The notes under the pieces: generated by a model | The model's database searches: none | Told to the model about the DNA's origin: nothing | What the model saw: only the letters and a program-made list of their open reading frames with translations | Program-made: the position numbers and the translations under genes | Shown: piece after piece, positions 29,702 through 40,708 of the stretch | Layout of the letters: every line of letters begins with the position of its first letter | How positions within the stretch are numbered: the first letter of the stretch is position 1 | From: Biomphalaria glabrata | Lineage: Eukaryota; Mollusca; Gastropoda; Planorbidae | Length of the DNA stretch: 64,000 bases | Direction of reading: 5' to 3' | Assembly (NCBI RefSeq): GCF_947242115.1 | Contig: NC_074728.1 | Span: forward strand, 4,770,701 to 4,834,700

Positions 29702-32029
29702 ATGGCCACTGGCACACGCTCCAAAGCGGACTCTGACATGAAACAAAAAATAGCTGAACTCAGAGAACTCGCGGCCGTCCTGTATGACGATGAGGCAAAA
29801 CAGAAAGAATATGTGAGGGCAGAATTTGAGAAGGAGAGGGAAGAAAGTAGAAAGGAGAAGGAAAGGGAACATGAAATAGCTATGGAGAGAGAGAAAAGGG
29901 AAGCTGAAGTAGCCATAGCCAAAGAGAAGGAAAAAAAGGAAGCTGAAATAGCTATAGCCATAGCCAAAGAGAAGGAAAAAAAGGAAGCTGAAATAGCTAT
30001 AGCTATAGCTAAAGAAAAGGAAATCACGGAGCGAGAAAGGGAAAAAGAAAAACAAATAACTGAGAGAGAAAGGATAACCGCGGAGAAAGAGAACGGAACC
30101 GCCAGTCAAGCTTCCTCCGGATCTCGCCCGGTTAGCCCTGCCTCCCAGCAAAGTTCCTCAAACGGCCTACCCCACATGCCAATGGAGCACTTCGACGACA
30201 AGACAGAGAACATCGAAGTTTATCTTGTCCGTTTCGAAGAAGTTGCGAGCTACTACGGTCTGCCAGAGGAGAAATGGTGCTTCCGGCTATCCCAATGCCT
30301 CCGAGGCAAAGCCTATGAAGTATACTCTAAACTCCCCTCCGGACAGCGAGAAGACTACGCAGCCCTCAAACAGGCGCTACTCGTCCAATTCGAGCTGACT
30401 GCCGAGGCTTACCAAAAGAAATTCAGGACATCCCGCCTAGAGCGCCGAGAGACCTACGGTAATCTCTGCGACAGGTTGGACAAATACCTGAAGAGATGGC
30501 ACACTCTTAGCGAACTGCCAGAGACTTTGGACGGCCTAGTGAGCCTCATACTCGCAGAGCAGTTGCTGGAGTGCATGCCTAACGATGTCAAAATCTTTGT
30601 TAGGGAGCAGCAAGCCGCTACACCAGCCGACATAGCTTCAGCTGCAGACCGGTACGCGACGGCCCGCAAAGACGTTAAGGACATCAAAAGCAAGACCTCA
30701 GCCTCGGACAAACCAGAGGACCAGCCCACTTCTTCCAACAAACACGCTCCTTCTAGCCAACCCTCTCCTTTTACTAAACCTCATCACCAAAAAGCACCAA
30801 TCCAACGACCAGCCACGCCTACTAGCTACGACAGACGAAGCCACCCGCCTCGACATGGCCAGACCAATAACCATCACCGTGACCGGAACAGCACGAGTGA
30901 TCACAGGCCCAATCGACAGCATCAGGCCCCACGTACTGTGTCAGCCATGACTGAGCTCCCTGAACCCTCTTTGCATAATCAGCCATCGCCTCTTGATGAG
31001 GAAGAGGAGGACTATTACGTCATATCAGCGCTGACCGTGGCCCCTGAACCCACTGCTTGTGGCCTTACCCAACCGATACCGCCTCACCCCATCGTATCAC
31101 CCCCTGGGGTAGAGATTATTCTGATTAACGGATCTCCTGTCCAGGCACTATTCGATTCCGGATGTGAGGTGAGCTCTGTCATCAGCAAAGCACTGGTCGA
31201 CCCATCGGATCTCACTGGTGGATCAGTGACGGTTCAATCTCTAGACCGTGGCATTCCTCCGAAGGTGTATCCTATCGCTCGGGTCCACGTAGAATGCAAG
31301 TATGTACATGGCACCATTGATGCAGTAGTCATGGACTCGCCAGTATACGACTTTGTTCTAGGCTCCAGGTACATACCTCTAGGAGTTGTCAATAAACCAT
31401 ACTTCTCTCTGCCTGTCGGTAGAATGACAAAGCAGAAACGTGGCAGCAACCAGCCGGTTGGAAGCCCTGGTCGCCACTCTAACAAACCCTTTACTGGCCC
31501 TTCAGCCAAGCTCAAGCCGTTCCACCCTGGCACTGGCACTGCTAGGAAGTCACGAGGTAAGCGAAATACCTACACTCGTGAGAGTCCTTGTAACTCCCGC
31601 TCTTCAGCTATCAAACCACTCATCCCTGGCACTGATCCTGCCAGGAAGTCACAGAGAAAAGTGAACTTTCACTCTCGTGAAAGTGGGCCTCATCACGGCT
31701 CCACCCACACTTTAAGGCCACTCTTCCCTGACATTGACCGTGTCTGGAAAATTAGAGGTAAGCCGATCAATCGCACTCACGAAGAAACGCCTCACTATGG
31801 CTTTAGAGATAAGCCCCGTCCAACATACGCGCATTGGGCCCTCCGCCATAACGTCCATCCCACTTACTGGTCTGCCCCAAGAAGGAGATGTACCCAGTCC
31901 TATCTACCCGGCCTATTTCCCCAGGTTTCCAGAATTGCCCCTTCCACGTGGCAATCCGCCTGCGGACAGAACATAGGCGACAGCGGACCCTTAGGACGGA
32001 CACCCCTCTGGACCTTGGCAACCTCTTAA
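29702..32029 (+). CDS. Gag-protease protein of the second LTR element
   Basis: The start chosen is the ATG at 29702, in a strong caccaccATGGCC context; the open frame extends 33 codons further upstream but has no earlier ATG. About 775 residues. Parts: a charged coiled coil with EAEIAIAIAKEKEKK repeats (about 40-130), a gag capsid-like helical domain (around MEHFDDKTENIEVYLVRFEE to the QQAATPADIASAADRYA block, about 160-345), and a basic, proline- and histidine-rich linker with no visible CCHC knuckle. An aspartic protease follows with FDSGCEVSSVIS (about 483) and a YDFVLGSRYIPLG block. Then come about 200 residues with three imperfect 33-34-residue repeats starting KPFHPGTGTARKS, KPLIPGTDPARKS and RPLFPDIDRVWKI. 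That tail is not one I recognise. It stands where pol enzymes normally follow. Confidence 0.88.
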   Translation: MATGTRSKADSDMKQKIAELRELAAVLYDDEAKQKEYVRAEFEKEREESRKEKEREHEIAMEREKREAEVAIAKEKEKKEAEIAIAIAKEKEKKEAEIAIAIAKEKEITEREREKEKQITERERITAEKENGTASQASSGSRPVSPASQQSSSNGLPHMPMEHFDDKTENIEVYLVRFEEVASYYGLPEEKWCFRLSQCLRGKAYEVYSKLPSGQREDYAALKQALLVQFELTAEAYQKKFRTSRLERRETYGNLCDRLDKYLKRWHTLSELPETLDGLVSLILAEQLLECMPNDVKIFVREQQAATPADIASAADRYATARKDVKDIKSKTSASDKPEDQPTSSNKHAPSSQPSPFTKPHHQKAPIQRPATPTSYDRRSHPPRHGQTNNHHRDRNSTSDHRPNRQHQAPRTVSAMTELPEPSLHNQPSPLDEEEEDYYVISALTVAPEPTACGLTQPIPPHPIVSPPGVEIILINGSPVQALFDSGCEVSSVISKALVDPSDLTGGSVTVQSLDRGIPPKVYPIARVHVECKYVHGTIDAVVMDSPVYDFVLGSRYIPLGVVNKPYFSLPVGRMTKQKRGSNQPVGSPGRHSNKPFTGPSAKLKPFHPGTGTARKSRGKRNTYTRESPCNSRSSAIKPLIPGTDPARKSQRKVNFHSRESGPHHGSTHTLRPLFPDIDRVWKIRGKPINRTHEETPHYGFRDKPRPTYAHWALRHNVHPTYWSAPRRRCTQSYLPGLFPQVSRIAPSTWQSACGQNIGDSGPLGRTPLWTLATS

Positions 32030-32142
32030 CTACTGGGAAAATTTTCTTAAATGCTACGACCGACAGTAGACGAAACTTGAGTAATATCAACGTTAGCACT
32101 TTATAGATCTTTTAACAAAGACCTATCTTACGCAGGGAGGGT

Positions 32143-34133
32143 TGTGACGAACCGTTTTAGCTCACTCAAGATATCACTCAGGTCTAAGCATTTAATTAAT
32201 TTATTTACTCGCTATTAATCATCAATTTTATTAATTTAGCCAATCAAGCGCTAAAAACACAGCTACCACCCCTCCAATCCAACCCCACCCCTTTGGCATC
32301 GATGTCACATTTTACTATCCCCGCTTTGACACGTGTCACACTAGACTCTTGACAAGAGTACACTCCCTCCATCTATCGTGGCAAACATCCGTTGACCCCC
32401 TCCCCCCCTTCCGGGAGCGGCTGGTCACTTCAAAGTGCCCATTCAACTCAACGCCTCGGGCAACGCTGTTCGTCTAGCACTAGCCATTATCATAATATAA
32501 TCTCCCTTGATGTGCCGAGCTCTGATAATCTCCCCTTCATAATCCACCTGACCACCTGGGATGATTTCCTGGACTTTCAACTCGCGCCTTCGCGCAATGT
32601 CTATCTCCCGGAAACGCCGTCACGGTCAAGCGAGGATCTCTTTGTCAAAGACGCCAGATAGTCTAGACCACCTTTGCACTTATCTCCCGCCTCTCACCCC
32701 CCCCTTTCTATCCACGTGTATATGGACAAACTTCATCGTCCGATCTCATTCACGCTGGAGAGCCCACAGGGAGCACATCTATCTCTTGCTTGAGCTCTAG
32801 ACTATTTTCATTCCCTTATTTCACTTGGATTGGTGGTATGTAACTTAGTAAAGTGCTTGAGAACCATTTTACTTAGTAATGTATATATATATTTGTGCAT
32901 TTATTACTACATTATTTGTGTACCTATTTGTGCATTCTCATCATGGATAATGTAAGTAGATTACTGTATACTTATATTTTATATCATGACTTTTGTGGCT
33001 AAATGTTCAAGCCATCTGGACTAGAGTCTATTAACAATTCTTAGCAGATGTATTTAGCTCTTTAACTATTATTAATTCAACTCTGATATATTAGCGCTCA
33101 GCACGAGCCTTCAATATATTATCATTGATTAATTCCTTGGCAGGGAATTATCAAGACACTTATGTAAACATGTCTTATTACTGAGTATGTATCTACTTAT
33201 GCTCTATGTTTACTTATGTGAGAGCACGGGCGAGTATCACACGTTGATCTCCCCTTCTCCTTTCATCTCATTTATCTTAGTGATGTATGTGCTTGCTATT
33301 CACCGTGATTGGTGAGCGTCACTTATATTACTTATCACATATCACTTATTACTGTTTGTTATTTCCCTTTATGGGAGTCCCCATTATTATTGTTATCCCC
33401 CTTGATGGGACCTTATATTCATTTGTTAGTTCCCTTTGATATTTATGAAACTAGATTATAGTTTCTCCACATCAGTCTGAAGATGTCCTTCACGGAAAAG
33501 CATCTACCACCCAGCGTTATCATTATGGCTAAGCCGATTATCACCTCATATCGTTGCAGCTTTTATCTATAGGCTACATCCGCCTGAAATCTTAGCAACC
33601 TAAAGCTGATAGCAGATTTGCTGGCACCAGATCTGTAGACATCAGACCTACTCATCCTTCAAGAGTCCAAGTAACAACGCTAGCCACAGACTCGTCACTG
33701 GCTTGACTGATTGGTAGACGCAGCTTAGCTCTGCAACCATACAAGTTGGACTGCAACCGGAGCCTGGATCTACTACGCCAGCCCACTAGCAGACAGCATC
33801 AGTACCAGCCACACCCGTCTCACCAGTGCAGCACAGGACCAAAAGCTAAGCAACCAGCCTAATGACACTCAGACCACTTGGTTCTAATATCTGATGATGA
33901 TAGTCTCCTATATATGTAAATACGCTAGTTTCCATACTAGCAACTGTACAGCATTTCACCTTTCATTATCTTATTTTGTATAATAAACTGTACATAAGTT
34001 TACACCTAAATATAGTATTTGTTGCCTGCATTATAACGCTGTGCTTGTAGTTTATATGTGCAAGTAAGGATTCTCAAACTATAAAATCCCCTAGACACCC
34101 AAAACGGCCAATATCTTAATCCGACTTGTCACA
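32143..34133 (+). repeat. 3' LTR (about 1991 bp)
   Basis: Near-identical to the 5' LTR. The purine-rich gcagggagggt directly precedes it. Confidence 0.95.
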
Positions 34134-34138
34134 GTCTG

Positions 34139-34474
34139 TAAACGTCTTGATCGACTTGCGCATGTCCTCCGAAAGACAAAGAATGTTTACATTTAAACGT
34201 TTCATTCGTTCTATTTCAGACCATAGGCAAATTTTTTTCTTTTCCTGTAAGTCGACCATTCAATGGCTGACAATATTTGAAAAGTGTCTCATTTTTGCTT
34301 TATACTTTTTTTTTGTGAAATTACAGTTTAAGAAAATAAAAGTATGTAAAATAGTGTAAACCTTTTTTTGAATTTTAAAAAAGTAAATAAGCTTTTGAAA
34401 ACACAAATTACTTTTGTTCACAGGGCTCAAAACTTGCATATTGTTAATCCTAGCTATGGCTCAAAGAAGCCGTA
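34139..34474. other. No gene seen
   Basis: AT-rich flank of the LTR element, unassigned. Confidence 0.5.
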
Positions 34475-34482
34475 CTCTACGT

Positions 34483-34639
34483 CAATGTTTCACTAACTGT
34501 TTCACAAACAACTGGAACAATTCTACAAGTAGTCCACCGCGTGAATTAATCTCTTTTAAAAAATAAGCAGTGTTCCGCCAAATAACTCCGAATGTGCGTA
34601 GTGTTCCGTTAAGGAAAAAAAAAGGTTTGGAAACCACTG
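34483..34639. mobile_element. Short non-autonomous hAT element (157 bp)
   Basis: Flanked by a perfect 8-bp duplication, ctctacgt, at 34475-34482 and 34640-34647. The ends caatgtttcactaactg and ggtttggaaaccactg are inverted with a few mismatches. It shares gtgttccgttaagg with 24284-24456 in reverse. Confidence 0.88.
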
Positions 34640-34794
34640 CTCTACGTGATGACATCAAGGAGTCTGATGCCTTCCAAAAGGGTGAAGCCTTACTAGTAGC
34701 ACTAACTACGTATGTAGGGTATCACAATATTAGGAAAATGTGTTACATTACAATCGTATTACACTGTAGAGTCTGTGGGGGAGTTTTTGTTATT

Positions 34795-34959
34795 TTAACA
34801 CAACGCTCAGAGGGCCTTTTTTTATAAATTTTTTATAAGGTTAAAAATTTGATGCCTGTTATAATGGCATCCATGCGGCCCTTTCCTGGCCCTACCAGCC
34901 CATTTGGGTACCTGCCCACCGGGCATTTGCCCAAAAGCCCATATAGCCAGTCCGCCCCT
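34795..34959. mobile_element. hAT element, right-end fragment
   Basis: Shares cgctcagagggcc, agcccatttgggtacc and the terminus ccagtccgcccctg with 11614-11995. The left end is missing. Confidence 0.82.
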
Positions 34960-35917
34960 GGTGTTTTGTGCCCTATAGTTGTCGGTACGTAGCACCAATT
35001 CCTAGCACCAATTCTTGTAAGGTGCACAATGTTTTAACGCACTTCGTTGTTGCATTGCTTTTTAGCTGATGGGATTGTTCTGTTGCTATGCTGATATAAC
35101 GTTTCCTTGCGGGTTGTCTGTGTACCTACCTAAACAGGGGAGTTAGTGATGGGCTTGTAGGTTAAGTCTGCACTAAAGTCAGCAGTGGACCAGTGCTGGA
35201 CGTGTGTTGCGTTGAGGCCAAATACTTACTAATGTGTTGTGTTGGTACTATGGGACAGCAAGGTGACGAATGATTATTTGATTAACATAACAGCTATATT
35301 AATCATATTTGTTAAATTCAATGATACATTAGTTTATCAGTTTGTCCATTGTAAATTACTTTTATGTCATGAAATATTATATTGTTAACATCTAGTCAAT
35401 TATTTAATTTAAGCACGAAGTTGCATGTCGAATGCCACGGGTCCAGGGCAAACGAGCTAAAGCTTAAAATCACAACCCTGACAACAGTGACTCAATGCTG
35501 TACATTACATAACAAGCATCCATTGCCATTTAGTGTCATTCAGTTTCAACGTTTCAAGATGAAATAAAGCCCATCCATAAGCCCACTTTTTATTTTCATT
35601 TAAATAGATATAGCGAAAAACAAACAAATTAACAAAAATATTACAATAATTTAAAAGCCATATAAATAGAGTACAGTAAACAAGGAAGATAATTAAGATT
35701 ATTAAGATCATTAAGATTGTAGATCTGGGCTATCTCTTGCATCAGCTACAAAATTCGAGTGATCATTAGTTGGTGTATTTATTTCTGTGTATAATAATTT
35801 CTTTCTGTTCTTTTTTAATATACTTTTTTTTTTACTTTATATGCTAAAATCAGACTGACACGTTGCCTGGTCATGGTCAAATTCTTATATGCTTAGGAAT
35901 TTCAGACACTGAATGCA
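34960..35917. other. No gene seen
   Basis: AT-rich, with several short frames and no motif or repeat match. Confidence 0.5.
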
Positions 35918-36220
35918 GAACTAGAGAGGAGGATCCTAGCAATGGAATTGAGATGCTACAGAAAGATCCTAGGAATCACATACAAAGACCGCATCACAAA
36001 CGAAGAGATTAGAGACAGGATTAGTTCACCTATCGGACCCCACGAAGATCTGCTAACTACTGTCAAAAAACACAAAAACGCGAGCTAAAACTCTATGGCC
36101 ATATCACTGATCCTCAGAGCTCACAAAGACCTTTCAGGGAACAGTGGCAGGCAAAAACAGAAGAGACAGACAGAAAAAGGGATGGGAAGACAAAACGAAG
36201 TGAGCAATCTCGGAATAATG
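35918..36220 (+). mobile_element. LINE-C fragment (RT C-terminus)
   Basis: The frame gives RILAMELRCYRKILGITYKD, then RITNEEIRDRISSPIGPHED and LLTTVKKHKN, then a stop. A shifted frame continues into GRQKQKRQTEKGMGRQNE. This is the RT C-terminal block of the same LINE type as 9305-9510, one segment further upstream, carrying a stop and at least one frame change. The 3' tail is lost. Confidence 0.85.
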
Positions 36221-37529
36221 TTGACCTTTCACCTTCCATCAAAATTTACTGTCTATCTCCAGGATTGTCTGAAGCTTAGAACTTAAGCTTTGTCACGACA
36301 TTCTGATCTTGCAGTTCACTAAATCAAATTAGCACAGCCTTGTCCTAATCACTCGGCTCATACAAGCCGCCAGCTCAGACCTAAATTCTTTTACCTGGCA
36401 CCGCCACTAGCAGTCAATTATGTCCAGCTAATTAGTACAGCAATCATAGCTGGACTTGTATTACTTAATAACTGATAGAGCATTTCTCCCACGGGCCCTT
36501 ACAGCTTACCCCCCCCCTTTTTTTTTCCCGGCCTCGCCCCCCCCCCCCCCCCAGCCCCGGAAAAATAGAACCTGCTTGTCTCAAGACCTGTGTGAATAAA
36601 TGTGTTCAAATTTAATTAATATGACGCAAATGATCGTCCGAACAAAGAAACGCGTTAAATTAACTTGAGTCAGCAGATCTACCAACGTGGATCAATGCAC
36701 CTTTTTGTGACTCTTAAGAAAAAAAAAATCGTGTCACACAACTCGGTCAAATGCTAAAGTAGGCAGACTCGGATTAGCTCTGTAACAGTCGGTTGGATCA
36801 GTTGAGCTTATCGTGGCAGCGCCTGAGTGTACCTGTTTTATTTTTTCCCTTCTTCGTTACGTCTCGCTAACGCCCCATTCCCGCTCGACATACTCCCCCC
36901 ACCCCCGCCCAAACCGCCTCACGCTTTGCATAAGTCAGAACACGTTCTGGCATTGCCCTGCCGCCATGTTGTTTACCTTAGTTACAGGTGCCAGTCATGG
37001 TAGGTGTATAAGTAGTGGAGTTACTAGGTATCAGCATGGTCAGAGAAAGAAAAAAACTTTGAGGATAGCACCAGCCCCCCTGGGGCTCACCAACTTCGCC
37101 CCTCGGCCCAGACTTGGCCACACTAGTGGCTAACTGTGGCGCCAGAGTGGGATCCGCCTCAAAAAAAGTAAGTTCAAAACATTTTATTAAGTTCTTTCAA
37201 TTATTCAGCTCAAGTGTCCATTTAAATGTACACTAATGTATTTCTTGTGTATTTAACCTACAATATAGTAGAATGGGCGATAACTACTTCTTATTAGGAC
37301 TTAATGTATTGTCTCAGAGTTGTCCTGATTAATACATTATATATAGTACGATCATTGTACCATATTATTGCAGTTATATAACCTGAACGTCGGGCTAACA
37401 ATATCAGATCGACTGATATACGATTTTAAGATCGTCTAGCTGTATGATAGATCTAAGATACGTTTGAAAGATAAGCAATATTTGAGCGAACCAAACGTCT
37501 TGTAAATAAAAGACTTGACAAAGTCTATC
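36221..37529. other. No gene seen; homopolymers and a primer-site-like motif
   Basis: C and T homopolymers lie at 36511-36552. At about 37138-37157 the string tggcgccagagtgggatc resembles an LTR-element primer site, but no flanking LTR pair was found. The 106-codon frame at 36813-37133 has no recognisable domain. Confidence 0.4.
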
Positions 37530-38029
37530 TTATCTTATCTTATATATTACAGGCGTTACTTCAAAAAGAAGATAATTACGTTCATATGTCAATCTAGTCA
37601 TGCATGTTAATCAAGTACAAACTCAGCTAAGTCGTAGTTTTGCTGGCTGACCCAGGCAACCCATTAATCTCTCTAATTGCACTAGGAAAGAAGGAGCATT
37701 TGTATGAATTTGTTGTAGCGTGTGGAACAAAAAAAATGAGTCTCTATCCTTGTGTCTCTCTGAGTATTTCATTAGGTTTTTGTTTTCTATTTGTAAGTTA
37801 TGGTTTAGTTCTTTAGGTATTATAGCGACTCTGTGTATCCACTCCCAATATACGACTAGATTGACGCATGGATACACTAAAGATGTTACTATCTTCTGTT
37901 TAGAAGAAACGCAATATATAAAATAACATAACACAACGGTCAAATATGGTGAAATATGCAGGATTCACTACATTTTTTTTTTACAATGAGACAAAATTAC
38001 CAAGAACTACTATAAATGTTTGGTACTTA
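37530..38029. other. Dispersed repeat scrap and unassigned sequence
   Basis: At 37530-37610 a (cttat)n run leads into ttacaggcgttacttc and gcatgttaatc. A similar arrangement is seen at about 52275-52375, suggesting a dispersed repeat that I cannot classify. Confidence 0.4.
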
Positions 38030-38268
38030 TAAATGGCTACCGAACCGAGGAATTTCGGGTTCGAATCTCGGTGAAGACTGGAAAATTTGAATTTCAATAT
38101 TTAAGGATGCTCCCAAGTCCACCCAAACTCTAATGGGTGCCTGACAATAATTGCGAATTATTGTTTGGTCGTTCTGCTGGCCAGATGACACCCTCGTTCA
38201 CCGTAGGCCACAGAAACAGATGACATTTACATTATCCGCCCTATAGACCATAAGGTCTGAAAGGGGAA
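38030..38268 (+). mobile_element. SINE-I copy, head truncated
   Basis: Begins near the B box (tttcgggttcgaatctcg) and keeps the remaining blocks to ccataaggtctgaaagggga. Confidence 0.85.
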
Positions 38269-38618
38269 CTACTTAGAGAATGAGGATCTGTTTAGGGGCT
38301 CTCGTAAACATAGAGATTTATACGCTCAAGAATAATTAGGTGTAATTTGGTTAGCCCTTCCACAAATAAAAATTGAAATCTGATAAACTAAAAACAACAC
38401 TGTTAGAAAGGAGTCGCTTTCACTGCTCAATAAATACATACATTTACTTAGAGTCCATATCTTATGGAAAGGGGAGAAAAAAGGGGGAAATCTATAACTT
38501 ATATCTCTTGTTGTGATGTATATAATGACAATTCAAGAAAACAAATATTAGTAGTAAGTTTAAATGTAAATTTCCATGGGGCAGTTAATTAAAACTCTAT
38601 TCTGTTTCTATAGCATTG
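38269..38618. other. No gene seen
   Basis: Unassigned AT-rich sequence. Confidence 0.5.
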
Positions 38619-38688
38619 GTTAACTAGGGGCAGGGTGTCAAGCACAACCACAAAATGTCGGGTACCCATTAGAGTTGACATAGAGGTG
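38619..38688 (-). mobile_element. SINE-I fragment, minus strand
   Basis: Contains ggttaactaggggcaggg and gtcgggtacccattagag, the family's middle in reverse, abutting the next copy in opposite orientation. Confidence 0.7.
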
Positions 38689-38691
38689 ACC

Positions 38692-38938
38692 TGGAGGCGC
38701 GGTGGCTGAGCGGTAAAGCTATTGACTTCCAAACCGGGGGCCCCGGGTTCGAATCCTGGTGAAGACTGGTATGTTTAATTTCGGGACTTTGTGCGCCTCT
38801 GAGTCCACCCAGCTCTAATGGATAAAGGCAGTTGTTCGTTGTGCTGGCCACATGACAACCTCGTTTACCGTAGACCACAGAAACAGATGACCTTTACATC
38901 ATCTGCCCTATAGATCGCAAGGTCTGAAAGGGAAAACT
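38692..38938 (+). mobile_element. SINE-I copy, near full length
   Basis: Clear A box (ggtggctgagcggtaaag) and B box (gggttcgaatcctgg), then body and tail blocks in order, with a small deletion near ctaatggataaagg. Confidence 0.92.
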
Positions 38939-39156
38939 TGACGTTTTACTTTTAATGCTAACCTGGCTTTCGACTCAGAAACTAAACGCCTAAGTCCACC
39001 AAGCTTCACGTTATTATCAAACTTTTTGCAATAAAAATAGAAATCGAAAATCCTACAAAAAAAAATGTTTTCATTTTGTGAGGAAGTGTCTAATGTGTAT
39101 AGAAAATAGAGGTTAAGAAACGAATTAGCCTTCAACGAGTAAATTTCAAGTTAAAT

Positions 39157-39306
39157 TCTGGTTTACTTAGCACCTAAAGGCAGCACAGAAAGCCCTCTCC
39201 CAAATACTCCTTTCCCCACACTGGTCTGAAAAGCAGATTGGATCTAAGCGCTCTGAACATGCTATAAGCATGAACGTTGCGCTATGTAAAAGAATAAAAG
39301 CTATTT
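39157..39306 (+). mobile_element. SINE-II copy, 3' part
   Basis: Body blocks gcacctaaaggcagcac, ggatctaagcgctctgaac and ctataagcatgaacgttgcg match 7167-7408. Confidence 0.8.
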
Positions 39307-39423
39307 TTAAACAAAATTAAAATCCATATAAACTCTTTAAAATGTCACAGTGATTTGGACATTTACAGTATAATTCGACATGCTTTGTTTATCTTTTATT
39401 GACCAGTGTATAGAGGTGGTATC

Positions 39424-39524
39424 ATGTATGAGGTTTCCATGCTTAGCCAACACAGCTTCGCTCGAGCCGGGATTCAAACTCGTGCCCCTCCAAATGGTTT
39501 TTAGCCTCCCAGCCATGCACCCCA
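39424..39524 (-). mobile_element. SINE-II head, minus strand
   Basis: In reverse it reads ggggtgcatggctgggagg, then gagtttgaatcccggctcg and agctgtgttggctaagc, the tRNA-like head of this family. The body is missing. Confidence 0.65.
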
Positions 39525-39669
39525 CGACTAATTTCGTGCTAGCTCGTGCAAGCTGCAACTTAGTCTGTACATGTTGCACGTGTTGGCGTGAGATTAGTAC
39601 AGTCTAAATGTATATCACATTTTTTACCTATTTCATTATTTCCTATCCATATATTAATCGTGCATGTTG

Positions 39670-39890
39670 ATTAGAGACTTTACCTTCACCTTTACCTATC
39701 CCTTAGTCTGTTGGACCGTTGGGGCACCAAGCAGGATTTGTCGAACCTCTTTCTCCATTCCTCCGTCTTTTGCCTTGTTTAAGGCCTCTATCAATGGTGG
39801 GCCCGTCCATTATTTTATGTTGTCCTCCCGTCACTTTCTCTGTCTGCCTCTTCCTCTTTTTCCTTGGTACTGCTCCCTGAAGGGGGGTCC
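39670..39890 (-). mobile_element. LINE-C 3' fragment, minus strand
   Basis: The reverse complement contains aagaggaagaggcagacag, ggacgggcccaccattg, ggtgccccaacggtcc and aagggataggtaaaggt, the counterpart of 9305-9510. The reading frame is broken in more than one place. Confidence 0.82.
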
Positions 39891-40127
39891 TTGTGACTAG
39901 AACTCTGATTTCTTATTGATTTTTCTGACAGCCCTTTCCATGCTCTATATGCACTATGTGGATGGTGGCTCTGCTACTTCTAATAATTTGTACCAGCATT
40001 TGTAATTTCGAAAATGTAACTTCATCATGGTTTTGGTAAGAGTTCAAATTTCTCTTTCGAAAGGTTTTAGCTTCGAGGCGATCGCCTCTATGCCAGCGTG
40101 TTCACACATCCAACAGGTGAAGTAAAA

Positions 40128-40365
40128 GTACCGCTTTCAGACCTTGCGATCTATAGGGCAGATAATGCTAAGGGCATCTGTTTCTATGCTGACGGTTAAC
40201 GAGGGTGTCATGGGGCCAGCACAACGACGAACTACCTTTACTTTCCCCAACTAAAGTGAGGTACCTCTTATAGTTGGGTGGACTAGGGGCGTCCTAAGAA
40301 TCCCGATATCCAAAATCCCATTCTTGACAGAGAATCGAACTCGGGATCTCTCGGTTCGCAAACAT
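40128..40365 (-). mobile_element. SINE-I copy, head truncated, minus strand
   Basis: Tail, middle and B box are present in reverse; the A-box part is missing. An imperfect target repeat, atccaaca, flanks it near 40108-40115 and 40366-40373. Confidence 0.82.
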
Positions 40366-40511
40366 ATCCAACAAGTTGCAACTTGAGTCTAAATATAAAA
40401 ATGAAACCTTGTTTAAAACGTATCCCATATCTGGTAATTTATTTAAATGTTGGTTTTATTTATCAAGCCTATCAATAAAATACATCGGTTATTTTATGTT
40501 CTATTTGACAG

Positions 40512-40694
40512 GTCAGATGTCATCACATTTTGGAATGAATGATGACATTTCAGGACAATGTCAGTGTCATACTAAATCCTGGACACATATGGACCATCAA
40601 TCCGGCTCTCCTCACACTATGGTAATGGAACACACATTGATATTACAACAGATGTTTAAAAAAAACAAAACGTTATTACATGAAAAAGAGGTGA
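40512..40694 (+). other. Weak candidate exon
   Basis: A pyrimidine-containing stretch ending ctatttgacag precedes a frame reading GQMSSHFGMNDDISGQCQCH, then THMDHQSGSPHTMVMEHTLI and on to the SINE insertion point. The composition is less AT-rich than the neighbours and looks protein-like, but no family is recognised and no donor site or partner exon was identified. Confidence 0.15.
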
Positions 40695-40708
40695 TTTACT
40701 CTGTAATT

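Larger units (their letters stand above)
27394..34133 (+). mobile_element. Young LTR retrotransposon with gag and protease only
   Basis: A 6740-bp element bounded by a perfect 5-bp target duplication, gtctg, at 27389-27393 and 34134-34138. Each LTR is about 1.99 kb, with ends tgtgac and gtcaca. The 2757-bp interior holds a proline-type primer site, one long frame with gag-like and protease parts, and a purine-rich stretch (gcagggagggt) before the 3' LTR. No reverse transcriptase, RNase H or integrase domain was seen. It therefore resembles a large non-autonomous element mobilised by another element's enzymes. The LTRs differ at only about two positions by eye, so it is very recent. Ty3/Gypsy relationship is inferred from the gag and protease types. 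Confidence 0.93.

Noticed and set aside
29665-30151. Antisense frames of 120 and 155 codons opposite the gag coiled coil
   Set aside because: Shadows of the repeated lysine-glutamate codons on the plus strand.
37138-37157. Primer-site-like tggcgccagagtgggatc, suggesting another LTR element
   Set aside because: No LTR pair, polypurine tract or coding part was found around it.
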